Positions 10,849 through 22,217 of a stretch of 64,000 bases of DNA are shown in pieces; position 1 is the first letter of the stretch, and the number at the start of each line of letters is the position of its first letter. The position numbers were made by a program, and so were the translations under genes. The notes beneath the pieces were generated by a model that was not told the DNA's origin, searched no databases, and saw only the letters and a program-made list of their open reading frames with translations. The DNA lies in the NCBI RefSeq assembly GCF_051014445.1, contig NW_027488368.1, positions 28,060,001-28,124,000 on the forward strand, written 5' to 3'. This DNA is from Colletes latitarsis (Eukaryota > Arthropoda > Insecta > Hymenoptera > Colletidae).

Positions 10849-13812
10849 TCAGCACGCCGCTGAAGCTCGCGTTCCCTGCCGGCGGCCTCCTTCTGCAACA
10901 TTACGCTCTCGCAGAAGGAGGTCACGGTCCTCCACTTCCCCTCGCTGCCGAGCATGGCGTGCACCATGCCCGGCAGCGAGACATCCCGCTCGATGACGCT
11001 GACCAGAGCACACCACGAGGGTATGTTCAGCCGTGTCATGCTCAGCGTCACAATGGCAGCAGCGCGCCGTCAGCTCCTTCCCTATCCGACGCAGGTATCT
11101 CCCGAAGCTGCCATGTCCGGAGAACACCTGTGCCATCCGGTAAGTGAGGCTTCCTTTGCCTCTGTCCAGCCACTCACTCAGGAGTGGCCGAACAGCCCCG
11201 TCTGTCCGGTGACCCGTGGTTGGCAGAGCCAACCGCTCCTGCCACGCGAGCATCACGAACTGCCGGGCCTGGCGCTTCAAATCGCCCCAAGCAGGTTCCT
11301 GCACTACCGGGACCGCCCCCACCCCCGCGCGAGGTCGACGCAGTGACGATACAGCACCGCGTGCGTCCGCGCGAGGAGGTCCATGGGCGGCATCCCCGCA
11401 AGAACCGTCTTCCGCCCAGACGGGGGCCCCGTAAAGGACTACCGACTGCACCATTGCCACATAGTGACGGCGAACTCGGCCCCCCCCCCTAATGGGTAGG
11501 ATTCGGCCCAAAGCCGCGACCATTCTCTCCAAGCGTGGAACCAGCCAGCGAAAATGCTCCTCGAAGCGCCAGTGGCTATCGAGGATCAACCCCAGATACC
11601 TCATGTGGGGCTTCAACTCGATATCAGCCTCACCCACCTGCATCAGGGGGGGGGCGAATCCAGCCGAGGTGAATGGAACGCTATAACCTCGGTCTTATGG
11701 ACCACCACCTTCATTCCCATCCCCCTGATCCGGCCGACGACGCGCTGCGCCCCCACCTCCGCGCGGCGCGTGGCCCTCCCCAGTGTGCCCTGACGGCCAG
11801 CACCAGTGTGTCATCTGCATAACACCCGGCGCTGACGCCGTCAGGGAGGTCGGCCCGCAACACCTTATCGTACGCGATGTTCCACAGGAGTGGCCCGAGG
11901 ACCGACCCCTGCGGAACACCGCAGTACACCTCTCTCCGCATATCTCCATCCCGGCACGGATTCTCGATCCACCTGCCACGGAGATAATCCCCCACGGCTG
12001 CCCTGAGATACGGTGGGACCCGATGATCTTCGAGCCCCCTCCATATGTCTCCCCGGGGATGGGTGTTAAAGGCGTTGGCAATATCCAACGATACTACCAA
12101 AGCCATCCCTCGCCGGGAAACGGCCGACTCCGAGAGGGCCCTGGCGCGACCTATCGCGTCGATTGTCGATCGATCTTCCCGGAAACCGTACTGGCAGTCG
12201 GCCAGGCCCGGAGCACCCCGCGACAGGTCCTCGACGAGGAGGGCACCAATTACGCGCTCAAAGAACTTGCCCACATCGTCGAGGAGACAGATGGGCCGGT
12301 ATGCCGGAGGGATATTCTGCGGGCCGACCCGCCTTCCGGAGGAGGACCATCCTCGCCACTTTCCACCTAGGGGGGAATCGCCCGTCCCTCAGACATCGGT
12401 CAAACAACCGCCTGAGGTTGGCCCCAAGGACGCACTGGGTCAAAACCCAAACCAGGCCGGGCACACCATCCGGCCCCGGGGCCGTGTTACGCGCCCCGAG
12501 CCGTTTGATCGCCGTGGCCAGCTCCCCCTGCGTGATCACCAACACGGCCACCCACTCAATTGCGACAGCCGGCGCCGCCGGAGGACGCGATCCTCCCTCC
12601 CCAATTGGAAAGAGAGTATTGACCACGTCCTCCAGCAGCCGGGGGTCAAGATCCTCGGTGACAGTGGGCGCTCACGGGCGGAGCTTATTTAGCACCACCT
12701 TATACGGGCGCCCCCAAGGATCGTAATCGAGGGTCTGGCGGAGCTCCTTCCATGCCCGGGTTTTGGTCCGTTTGATGGCGACCTGCAGAGCAACACGAGC
12801 CGTAGAGTATGACAGATCATACAGGTCATCTGCCCTCGCTCGCGACACGCCATCGTCTCTTAGTAGACGACGGCGCGCGCGGGTGTACTGGCGTCGGGCG
12901 CCCACACTCGCGACGCGCAATTCTGCGATCGCGGCCGACCACCAGTATACCGCACGGCGTGGAGAAGCCCGCCCGACCCAGGGCATCGTCGCGTCGCAAA
13001 TATTTGCGACTAGTCCCCCGAGCCGGGCGACCTCCTCCTCTATGCTCGGCAACTCGGACGCCTCCTGTGGCCAATTTGCAGCGAGAGCAGCTACCATCAT
13101 AGCGTCCTTGTCCAGGCGCCGAAGCGCCCAGCGGCGTGGTGGGGCGCTAAACAGCCGGTGGTATCGGGATGTACATCCGGGGACAGAGACCTCCATCTGA
13201 ATATACCGGTGGTCCGACAGTGTCTCTGCCCCCCCAACCACCTGCCATCCCGACACCATACGCACGGCGTTGGTGGTCGCGAATCCAACATCCACGATGG
13301 ACCCCCCATATGGCCGCACGCACCTGTTCACCGAGCCCCGGTTCAGTAACCGAAGGTCGAGCCCGGCCGCCCAGTCGCCAAGGTCTCGCCGCGAACAGAG
13401 GTCCTGGCGAATCCGCACGCCACCGACTTGGCGTTAAAACCCCCAGGACCAACACCGGCCGGGCCGTGCAGCGCTGCACGCATGTCGCGACCTCGGCCAG
13501 GTACTGCTCGAACGCGGCGTGGTCGCTGCGGGGCGAGATATAGCACCCCACCACGACAACTCCCCCTTAGTCCACGGCGACGAATCTCCGACCGCGCTCC
13601 AGGATGGAGAAAGGCGGGGTCCCGTCGACTCCTACCAATACCGCCGCCACCTAGCCGTCCGCGTCCCGCACCCAATGAAGGTGATCAAGGACGCGGTACG
13701 GCTCTGCGGCGACCGCCAGGCCAACCCCCCACTGCGCGAGGACTTGGGACATCTTGTCCTAAGCCGCGCGGCAGTGGTTGAGGTTGGTCTGGAGGAGGAG
13801 ACGGGGCGGCAT
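10849..13812 (-). pseudogene. R1-A ORF2 remnant (endonuclease and RT)
   Basis: Scattered open pieces align in order with ORF2 of the intact copy: endonuclease (about 13100-13800), central region (12672-13418), RT with a recognisable but damaged YADD (12274-11711), and the C-terminal part with CHCDAEHDTAEHTLVVC (11643-10849). Numerous frameshifts and stops separate them. Divergence is spread over the whole length, so this is an old insertion rather than a recently broken one. Confidence 0.82.
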
Positions 13813-14525
13813 TACTTAGCGGCCGCCCCAGCCTCCTCCTGGCCGTCCGTCCCCGAGGCACCGTCTACCTCCATTATGGACGATGCCAACGACCGCGGTG
13901 CCTGAACCGGAGAGGGCCGACTCCCCCTCATCTTCCGGGAGGGGGGAGAGCACTTTTTGCACCCCACCAGTGATCGGCCGGCCTCCCCAAGTCCGCACAT
14001 AGCGGGCAGTTGGGGGCTGCCGAGCACTGGCTCGCCCGGTGGTCTTTCGCATCGCAGCGGTAACATTGACGCTTGCGGTACACCGGCGAGGTGCACCACT
14101 GCCTCACGTGCCCGAACTCGTGGCACCGGTGACACTGGAGTGGGCGCGGCGCGAGTATCTCCACTCGCGCCAAAACCAACCCCACCAACACCCACCCGGT
14201 TTCCGCCACCTTGCGGGCAGCGGAGAGAGGGCACCGGGCCCACACCGACCCCAGGCGGGAAGAAGACCTGCGGATCTCCCCGACCCGCACGTCTCCATCG
14301 GGGCAACCCCCCGTCGTCGCTATGGCACGAGACACATCCTGCGTTGTGACCGAATCGTCCAGCCCACAAACGCGCATCTCCGTGCGCTTCGCAGGCCTCG
14401 CGACCCGGACAACCCGCTCGCCCACCTGTTCCCAGAGCCTCTGGGAGAGTCGGTCCGCCTTCTCCCAGCCCTACGGTCCGGGAATCTCCAGCAGGAGGCC
14501 CCCGAACACGGCCCACTTCTTCCTT
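13812..14525 (-). pseudogene. R1-A ORF1 C-terminal fragment (zinc-knuckle Gag)
   Basis: The surviving C-terminal portion of ORF1, with three cysteine-rich knuckles (CHRCHEFGHVRQWC, CYRCDAKDHRASQC, CPLCADLGRPADH). It is frameshifted at least once around 13930-14050. Its stop overlaps the ORF2 start as TAATG (13814-13810), the same arrangement as in the better copies. The N-terminal two thirds are missing. Confidence 0.8.
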
Positions 14526-16025
14526 ACTAGCCTGCTGCTCGCATACTAGCTTACTGCGTGCTCACTAGCTTAAAGCTTGCCTACTAGCTTACAGCTTGCT
14601 TACTAGCTTAATGCTTGCTTACTAGCTTACACCTTGCCCACAAACTTACCGCTTGCTAACTATCCTACTGCTAGCTTACTCCCCTACTGCTTGCTTTCTA
14701 GCTTACTGTTTGCTTCTTAGCTTACTGCTCGCTTACTAGCTTACTCCTTGCTTACTAGCTTACTGCTTGCTAACTATCCTACTGCCAGCTTATTCCCTTA
14801 CTGCTTGCTTTCTAGCTTACTGTTTCCTTAGTAGCTTACTGCTTGCTTAATAGCCTACTGCTAGCTTACTCCCTTACCGCTTGCTTTCTAGCTTACTGTT
14901 TACTTCGTAGCTTACTGCTCGCTTACTAGCCTACTGCTAACTTACTCCCTTACTGCTTGCTTTCTAGCTTACTGTTTGCTTCGTAGCTTATTGCTCGCTT
15001 ACTGGCTTACTCCTTGCTTACTAGCTTACTGCTTGCTTACTAGCACACTACTCGCTTAGTAGCTGACAGCTTGCATACTAGCTTGGTGCTTGCTTTCTAG
15101 CTTACAGCTTCCCCACAATCTTACTGCAAGCTTACTCGCTTACTGCTTCCTTACTAGCTAACTGCTTGCTTACTAGCTAACTGCTTTCTTACTAGCCACC
15201 TGCTTGCCTTCTAGCTTACTGCACGCTTACTAGCTTGCTGCTTGTTCTCAAGCTTATTGCTTTCTTTCTAGCTTCCTGCTTGCTTACCAGATTCCTGGTT
15301 CCTTAATAGCTTACTGCTTGCTTACAAGCATAATTCTTCCTTACTAGCACACTGCTCGCTTAGTATCTTACTGGTTGCTTACTAGCTAACTGGATGCTTA
15401 GTAGCATTCTGCACCATTACAAGGACCCTCCTCGCTTGCCAGCTTACTGCTTGCTTACATGCTTACTGCTTGCTTGCTAGCATACTGCTTGCTTACTAGC
15501 CAGCTGTTTGCTCTCTAGCATACTGCTTCCTTACTAGCTTCCTGTTTGCTTACTAGCTTGCTGGTTCCTTAATAGCTTACTGCTAGCTTACCAGCACTCT
15601 GCTCCCTTACTAGGTCCCTGCTCGCTTTCTAGCTTCCTGCACGCTTACTGCCTGCCTACTAGCCCGCTGCTTGCTTATTAGCTTACTGCTTGCTTACTGG
15701 CATACTGCTTTCTTACTAGCCAGCTGCTTGCCTACTAGCTTCCTGCTCACTTACTGTCTCGCTGCTTGCTTACTAGCGTACTGCTTCCTTACTAGCTTCC
15801 TGGTTGCTAACTATCTCACTGCTTACTTACTAGATTACCACATGCTGAATAGCTTACTGGTTTGTTACTAGCCTGCTGCTTGCTTACTAGCACACTGCTT
15901 TGTTACTAACTTAATGCTTGCTTACTAGCTTACTGCGTGCTTAATTGCTAACTGCTTCCTTACTAGCTTGCTGCTTGCTTACTAGCATGTTGCTTGCTTA
16001 CTAGCTTGTTGCTCGCTTAATGGCT
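14290..16025. repeat. Second inverted duplication, left arm (R1 scrap plus satellite)
   Basis: Matches 30345-34033 in reverse complement, including the unique R1 ORF1/satellite junction and irregular satellite variants (for example TTACAAGGACCC near 15417 and GGGTCCTTGTAA near 30695). The right arm is longer because of the R1-3 insertion and internal tandem duplications. Its axis differs from that of the 10.6-kb arms. Confidence 0.78.
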
Positions 16026-16223
16026 TACTGCGCGCTTACTAACATACTGCTTACTTACGAGCCTACTAATTGCTTACCGGCTAACTGCTTTCTTACCAGC
16101 TTACTGCTTGATTACTAACTTACATGTTGCTTACTAGCCTGATGCTTGCTTTCAAGCTTAATGCATGCTTACAAACTTGCTGCTTCATCAAGCTTACTGC
16201 TTGCGTACCAGCATACAGCTTCC

Positions 16224-16227
<4 letters not shown>
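14526..16227 (+). repeat. 19-bp satellite array S1
   Basis: Degenerate tandem array with consensus unit CTTACTGCTTGCTTACTAG (19 bp). The unit is itself an 11+8 composite of two CTTACT-headed parts. Individual units carry many substitutions and small indels. Segments recur in inverted orientation in 30345-33800. Predicted reading frames in the array are by-products of the repeat. Confidence 0.9.
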
Positions 16228-16254
<27 letters not shown>

Positions 16255-16770
16255 GTCGTGGGGAAAATCTTCGAAAGACTCCCTCCCACCTCCTTGGGGA
16301 GAGGTGGGTGGGGTGTGTGGGATTCCCCGCGCCCGTACAACGACAGGCGCGGGACCTACCCACTAAAAACCCCACGGTGACCCTTCGGCACGCTTTGGGA
16401 GGATACCGGGAATCGCTCGAAGCATTCTTCCGGTATCCTCCCCGTGCCCGCGCTTTCGCGCCCATCCCCCGGGGGGACAATCGGTCCCCCCAGTAGACAC
16501 ACTGCCCCATAGCGGCGGGACGGGGCCACACCATCCCGCCGCTATCCTTCCCGGGGCCGCGTTTAGTGGCGGCTGCGAGCCCCAACTCGCAACCGCCCGC
16601 GACCCCGTTTCCACCCCTCGGCGGCCGGGCGTTCATGGCCGCACCAGACCGCCGAGGGTGCCTCCCCTTGCGTCGGACCGGTAGGGGGAGGCACTCCTAC
16701 CCCCAACCGGTCCGACCCGGCGCCGCCTGGCGGGAGGAGGGTCCCCTCAGGTCCCCCCTCCCAGCCTAGG
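16255..16770 (-). promoter_or_regulatory. R1-1 3' UTR with four strong hairpins
   Basis: Perfect inverted repeats: 16397-16409 with 16430-16442 (13-bp stem, GGGAGGATACCGG); 16471-16478 with 16484-16491 (8 bp); 16509-16520 with 16534-16545 (12 bp, ATAGCGGCGGGA); 16673-16682 with 16706-16715 (10 bp, TCGGACCGGT). All four recur in the other 3' ends at 33200-33690, 39167-39640 and 48658-49120. The element's RT probably recognises structure here, as shown for other R1/R2-type 3' UTRs; for this family that is inference. Confidence 0.75.
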
Positions 16771-19700
16771 TCATCCGCCACGCCGAGGCGGTCGCCCGCG
16801 ACGCCTCGCGACCGGGCGACGACCTCGGACCACCGCACGAGCGCGAGCCTCAGCGCGCCGCTGAAGCTCGCGCTCCCTCCCCGCGGCCTCCTTCTGCAAC
16901 ATTACGTTCTCGCAGAAGGAGGCCACGGCCCTCCACTTCTCCTCGCTGCCGAGCATGGCGCGCACCACGCCCGGCAGCGAGACATCCCGCCCGACGACGC
17001 CGACCAGGACACGGCGCTCCCCCTCCCAGGCGGGGCATACCTCCAGGGTATGATCCGCCGTGTCCTGCTCAGCGTCGCAGTGGCAGCAACGCGCCGTCGG
17101 CTCCTTCCCTATCCGGCACAGGTATCTTCCGAAGCTGCCATGCCCGGAAAACACCTGTGCCAGCCGGTAGGTGAGGCTGCCATGGCCTCTGTCCAGCCAC
17201 TCCTTCAGGAGTGGCCGAACAGCCCCGACAGTCCGGTGCCCCGCGGTTGGCAGAGCCAGCCGCTCCTGCCACGCGAGCAACACGGACTGCCGGGCCTGGC
17301 GCTTCAAATCGCCCCAAGCAGGTTCCTGCCCGCCCGGGACCGCCCCCACCCCCGCGCGACGGTCGACGCGGTGCCGGTACATCGCCGCGTGCGACCGCGC
17401 GAGCAGGTCCATGGGCGGCATCCCCGCTAGAACCGTCGTCGCCTCATGTGACATGGTCCGATACCCGCGGACGACCCTGAGCGCCATGCGCCTCTGCACC
17501 CGACGCAGCATAGTCATGCTGCGCCGGGAGGCAGCCAGGTCGTCCGCCCAGACGGGGGCCCCGTATAGGGCCACCGACTGGACCATTGCCACATAGAGGC
17601 GACGAACTCGGCCCGCCGGGCCGCCAGGTTGGGCAGGATCCGGCCCAGAGCCGCAACCATCCTTTCCAACCGGGGGACCAGGCAGCGGAAATGCTCCTCG
17701 AAACGCCAGTGGCTATCGAGGATCAGCCCCAGATACCTGACCTGGGGCTTCACCTCGATGTCAGCCCCACCCACCCGGATCAGAGGGGGTGGCGGATCCT
17801 GCCGAGGTGAATGAAACGCAATCACCTCGGTCTTATGGACCGCCACCGTCATCCCCATCCCCCTGATCCGGTCGACGACGCGTTGCGACCCCTCCTCCGC
17901 GCGACGCATGGCGCTCCCCCAGTGCGCCCCGACGGCCAGCACCAGTGTGTCATCCGCATAACACACCGTGCTGACGCCGTCGGGGAGGCCGGCCCGCAAC
18001 ACCGAGTCGTACGCGATGTTCCACAGGAGTGGCCCGAGGACCGACCCCTGCGGAACACCGCAGTACACCTCCCTCCGCATATCACCATCCCGGCCCGGAT
18101 ACTCGATCCACCTGCCGCGGAGATAATCCCCGACGACCGCCCTGAGACAAGGGGGGACTCGATGATATTCGAGTCCCCTCCTTATCTCTTCCCAGGGGAG
18201 GGTGTTAAAGGCATTGGCAATATCCAAGGATATTGCCAATGCCACCCCTCCCCGGGAGACGGCCGCCTCCGAGAGGGCCCTCACACGACCTATCGCGTCG
18301 ATAGTCGATCGGCCCCCCCGGAAACCGAACTGGCAGTCGGCCAGACCGGGATCACCCCGCGACAGGTGCTCGACGAGGCGGGCAGCAATCACCCGCTCGA
18401 AGAGCTTGCCCACCTCGTCGAGGAGACAAATGGGCCGGTATGCGGAGGGAGACTCCGCGGGCCGACCCTCCTTCCGGAGGAGGACCATCCTCGCCACCTT
18501 CCAACTGGGGGGGAATCGCCCGTCCCTCAGGCAGCGGTCGAACAACCGCCTGAGGTCGGCCCCAAGGACGCCCTGGGTCAAGACCCAAACCCGGCCGGGC
18601 ACACCATCCGGACCCGGGGCCGTGTTACGAACCCCGAGCCGTCTGATGGCCGCTGCCAGCTCCTCCTGCGTGACCCCCAGCTCGGCCGTCCACTCCACTG
18701 GGACAGCCGCCGCCGCCGGAGGACGCGGTCCCCTCTCCCCAATTGGGAAGGGTGTATTGACCACGTCCTCCAGCAGCCGGGGGTCAAGACCCTCGGTGAC
18801 GGGGGGCGCCCACGGGCGGAGCTTATTCAGCACCACCTTATATGGGCGCCCCCATGGATCGTCATCAAGGGTCTGGAGGAGCTCCTTCCATGCCCGGGTT
18901 TTGGCCCGTTAGATGGCGACCTGCAGAGCAACCCGCGCCACGCGGTATGCTCCACACAGGTCATCAGCTGCCCTCGCTCGCGCCACGCCGTCGCCTGTAC
19001 GTTGACGACGGCGCGCGCGGGTGTACTGGCGTCGGGCGCGGACAGTCGCGACTCGCAACTCCGCGATCGCGTCCGACCACCAGTACACCGCCCGGCGAGG
19101 AGAAACCCGCCCGACCCGAGGCATCGCCGCGTCGCAAATACCCGCGACCAATGCTCCGAGCCGGGCGACCTCCCCCTCTATGCTCGGCAACTCGGCCGCT
19201 CCCTGCGGCCAAGTTGCAACGAGGGCAGCTGCCATCAGGGCGTCCTTGTCCAGGCGCCGAAGCGCCCAGCGGCGTGGTGGGGTGCCACGCAGGCGGCCGC
19301 GTCGGGATGCACTCGCGGCGGCAGAGACCTCCATCCGGATGTACCGGTGATCGGAGAGTGTCTCTGCCCCCGCGACCACGTGCCAACCCGACACCATGCG
19401 CACGGCGTTGGGGGTCGCGAATCCAACATCCACGATGGACCCCCCATATCGCCGCACGCATGTGTGCTCCGACCCCCGGTTCAATACACGGAGGTCGAGC
19501 CCCGCCGCCCAATCGCCCAGGATCCCGCCGCGAACGGAGGTCCTGGGGGATCCCCAAGCCACCGACTTGGCATTAAAATCCCCCAGGACCAGCACCGGCC
19601 GGGCCGCGCAGCGGTGCACGCATGCCGCGACCTCGGCCAAGTACAGCTCGAACGCAGCGTGACCGCTACGGGGCGAAATGTAGCACCCCACCACAGCGAC

Positions 19701-19952
19701 TCCCCCCCAGTCCACGGCGACGAATCCCCGACCGCGCTCCAACAAGGAGAACGGTGGAGACCCGTCGCCCCCTCCCCATACCGTCGCCACCAAGCCGTCC
19801 GCGTCGCCCACCCAATGAGGGTGATCAGGGACGCGGTACGGCTCGGCGGCGACCGCCAGGCCAACCCCCCACTCCGCGAGGACTTGGGATATCAAGTCCT
19901 GTGCCGCGCGGCAGTGGTTGAGGTTGGCCTGGAGGAGGAGGCGGGGCGGCAT
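16771..19952 (-). pseudogene. R1-1 ORF2: endonuclease and RT (broken)
   Basis: Starts at ATG 19952 within TAATG. The endonuclease region is intact (QANLNHCRAAQDL, VLVLGDFNAKSVAWGS, LSDHRYI). A nonsense codon at about 18909 turns a Lys codon of the intact copy (AAA) into TAA. RT continues in frame (QFGFRGGRSTID, DIANAFN, CYADDTLVLAV) until a 1-base deletion plus substitution near 17614-17620 (GGGCCGCC versus GGGCCCCCC in the intact copy) shifts the frame. The C-terminal part carries the CHCDAEQDTADHTLEVC zinc-binding cluster typical of the R1 clade. This copy should be non-autonomous. Confidence 0.88.
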
Positions 19953-21829
19953 TAATTAATGGCCGCGCCAGCCTCCTCCCGGCCGTCCGTCCCCGTAGCA
20001 CCGTCCACCTCCATGGAGGACGATGCCACCGCCCTCGGCACCGGAGCCGGTGCAGCCCGCCTCTTCCTCTCCTTCCGGGAGGGGGGGGAGCACTTCTTGC
20101 TCCCCACCCTGTGATCGGCTGGCCTCCCCATGTCCGCACACAGCGGGCAGTGGGGGGCCGCCGAGCACTGGCTCGCACGGTGCTCTTTGGCACCGCAGCG
20201 GAAACACTGACCGCTGCGGTCCACCGGCGAGGTGCACCACTGCCTCACGTGCCCCAATTCGAGGCAGCGGTGACACTGGAGCGGGCGCGGCGCGAGGATT
20301 TCCACTCGCGCCGAAACCCACCCCACCAACACCCTCCCGGATTCCGCCACCTTACGGGCGGCGGAGAGGGGGCACCGGGCCCACACCGACCCGAGGCCGG
20401 AGGGCGACCTGCGGATCTCTCCGATCCGCAGGTTCTCCACAGGACAGTCCCCCGCCTTCGCAAGGGTACGGGACACATCCTGTGCGCTGACCGAGTCGTC
20501 CAGCCCACAAACGCGCATCTCCGTGCGCTTCGTGGGCCGGGCGACCCGGACACCTCGCTCGCCCAGCTGCTCCCGGAGCCTCTGGGCGAGACGATCCGCC
20601 TTCGCGCCGCCTTCTGCACCGGGGATCTCCAGCAAGAGACCCCCGGTCCTGGCCCTGTTCGCCCTCACGGAGGCGATGCCCAGCTCTTCCAGGGAGATAT
20701 TCTCCCTGGCGAGCCGCATCGCCTCCGCGAGGGTCAGGTCGCCCCCCTGCGCAACGGTCAGCGTCACCGCTGCCGTTTTTGGGGGACGACCTGGTCGTGC
20801 CTTCCCGACCTTCGCGGCCTTTACCTTGGCCGCCGGCGGCGGAGGCGGAGGCTGCGGTTGCGAGGCCTTCCTCGCCGCCCGCTTCGCCTTCCGCCCCACC
20901 ACCTCACTCCACGCCACCCCCCCTTGGGAGGGTGCTGTGGAGGACGCGACCACCGCGACCACGGGTACACCACCCCCCTTGGGGGTCGCGACCCGGGGCC
21001 CTGGTGCCGCAACGCTGGGCGGAGCCTTCACTCCGCCCTTCTTTGCCTTTCCCGACTGTACCGGAACAGGTCGGGGAGGCACCGCCTTCCTGCTGACCGC
21101 TCTTCCGGCGAGGAGCTCCTCCCGGAAGGCGGCCAGCTTGCCATCAATCATGTCCCCAATCCTCCTCAGAAGATCGTCTTCTGAGGAGGACGGGGACTTC
21201 TTCACGGGCGGAGTGCGGGTGGAGGGGCCCGCGGTGCCCCGCACCACTGCCGCCGCACTCCGCTTATTTACCTCCGCCGAGGGACGCGGCGGTGGAGGAG
21301 GAGGGAGGATGGGAGGGAGGGCCGCGCTGTTCCACAGCGCCTCTGCCCTCCTCCTCCCCTGTCGCTCCTCCTCCAACAGGAGCTGCAGACGGGCGTTCCG
21401 CCCTCTGAGCTCCCGCGCCGCCTCCCTCATTTCCTCCGCCGCGGCCTTCAGGGCCTCCGCGCCACCGCTTTTCTGCCCCTTAAAGGCGCAGGCAGCGGCG
21501 ACTTTCTCCACCCGCCTCAGGGACGAGGAGATCCTCTCCGATATCTCCTCGGTCACCTCGTCCCTGAGGCAACTCAGCCTCACCGACGGGCTCATCGCCC
21601 CGCCCACCTCGACGACGGCCTGCCCCGTCCTCTTCCTCTTAGAGCCTATGTGGCTCGTGCTGGAGGAGAAGGACGAGACCGACGCCGTCTCGTCGTCCTC
21701 CTCCACCCTCCACGAAGCCGGACCTGGCGCTGAGTGGGGCGCGAGCGCCGCCACCCTAACCCCAACCCCGTCTCCGTCCTCCCCAACCGACAAAACCCGC
21801 CCCATCCCCATTTTATTTTCTGTGTCCAT
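19952..21829 (-). CDS. R1-1 ORF1, Gag-like zinc-knuckle protein
   Basis: The first in-frame ATG is at 21829; the frame is open further upstream but without an ATG. The ~625-residue product has a low-complexity N-terminal region and a helical, charged middle (EEMREAARELRGRN). A basic Pro/Ala/Lys-rich segment follows, then an RNA-binding Gag-like domain and three C-terminal CCHC-type knuckles (CHRCLELGHVRQWC, CFRCGAKEHRASQC, CPLCADMGRPADH). It is expected to coat element RNA. The stop TAA overlaps the ORF2 ATG as TAATG at 19954-19950. This ORF1 is intact, while the ORF1 of the copy at 42865-44744 is frameshifted. Confidence 0.85.
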   Translation of the reverse strand: MDTENKMGMGRVLSVGEDGDGVGVRVAALAPHSAPGPASWRVEEDDETASVSSFSSSTSHIGSKRKRTGQAVVEVGGAMSPSVRLSCLRDEVTEEISERISSSLRRVEKVAAACAFKGQKSGGAEALKAAAEEMREAARELRGRNARLQLLLEEERQGRRRAEALWNSAALPPILPPPPPPRPSAEVNKRSAAAVVRGTAGPSTRTPPVKKSPSSSEDDLLRRIGDMIDGKLAAFREELLAGRAVSRKAVPPRPVPVQSGKAKKGGVKAPPSVAAPGPRVATPKGGGVPVVAVVASSTAPSQGGVAWSEVVGRKAKRAARKASQPQPPPPPPAAKVKAAKVGKARPGRPPKTAAVTLTVAQGGDLTLAEAMRLARENISLEELGIASVRANRARTGGLLLEIPGAEGGAKADRLAQRLREQLGERGVRVARPTKRTEMRVCGLDDSVSAQDVSRTLAKAGDCPVENLRIGEIRRSPSGLGSVWARCPLSAARKVAESGRVLVGWVSARVEILAPRPLQCHRCLELGHVRQWCTSPVDRSGQCFRCGAKEHRASQCSAAPHCPLCADMGRPADHRVGSKKCSPPSRKERKRRAAPAPVPRAVASSSMEVDGATGTDGREEAGAAIN

Positions 21830-22076
21830 AAGAATCCCACGAGATGGTCGGAAATAATGGTCCACCCGGGCAGAGCCGCCTTACCCGGGTAAGCCTAATA
21901 CTCCGGGGGTTCGGCAGGTTCCCCGGAGGTGGTCGCTTGGGATTGGGCCTTCTCCCCCAACCATGCATCCCATCGCCGCGCACCATAGCTTAGGATTGGA
22001 GGGCGATTTTATAGAGTCGCCATACTCGTGGCCCAGGCGGTTAAGCCAAGACCCCCGTTCCTCCTGCCGTCACGTA

Positions 22077-22109
22077 CCATTCACAAAACCAATAGGGAAT
22101 TGTGAATGG
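22077..22109 (-). promoter_or_regulatory. R1-1 5' UTR hairpin
   Basis: CCATTCACAA at 22077-22086 pairs perfectly with TTGTGAATGG at 22100-22109, leaving a 13-base loop. The same structure is present near the 5' end of the copy at 39140-45127 (around 44993-45025). Confidence 0.55.
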
Positions 22110-22217
22110 GTCGTTGTGACGACCAACAGGAGGCTTACGGTGTGACTAGCATCAGGTACCACGGGGTCGGTACGCCCCGTACTGCGGCCGAAGATAGCCG
22201 GACACAGCCCCTGAGGG

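Larger units (their letters stand above)
10589..14525 (-). mobile_element. Decayed R1-clade non-LTR element fragment (R1-A)
   Basis: A GC-rich element read on the minus strand, clearly related to but diverged from the copies at 16228-22217 and 39140-45127. The 3' end is cut at 10589, inside the 3' UTR, and joined to LTR sequence. The 5' end is cut at about 14525, inside ORF1, and joined to satellite. No poly(A) and no target duplication can be seen. Confidence 0.85.
16228..22217 (-). mobile_element. Full-length R1-clade non-LTR retrotransposon (R1-1)
   Basis: A minus-strand element of 5990 bp. The poly(A) tail appears as poly(T) at 16228-16254, followed inward by the 3' UTR, ORF2, ORF1 and 5' UTR. 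The element begins (reverse complement) CCCTCAGGGGCTG, the same start as the copy ending at 45127, so both look full length. Satellite lies on both sides. No clear target duplication can be read because the flanks are repetitive. GC content is far above the neighbouring satellite and Polinton regions. Confidence 0.92.

Noticed and set aside
14526..16227. CRISPR-like array, because of the regular short repeats.
   Set aside because: There are no unique spacers. Units are contiguous, degenerate and tandem, and the surrounding elements are eukaryotic.
17811..19955. A 714-codon open frame on the plus strand, antisense to R1-1 ORF2, repeated at the same length at 40724-42868.
   Set aside because: Very GC-rich coding sequence with G/C third positions suppresses stops on the opposite strand. 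The predicted product is Arg/Pro/His-rich without a domain, and the two copies are the same element.
20523..21857. A 444-codon plus-strand frame antisense to R1-1 ORF1 (also 43438-44772).
   Set aside because: Same GC-driven shadow effect; serine/alanine/threonine low complexity and no independent start context.
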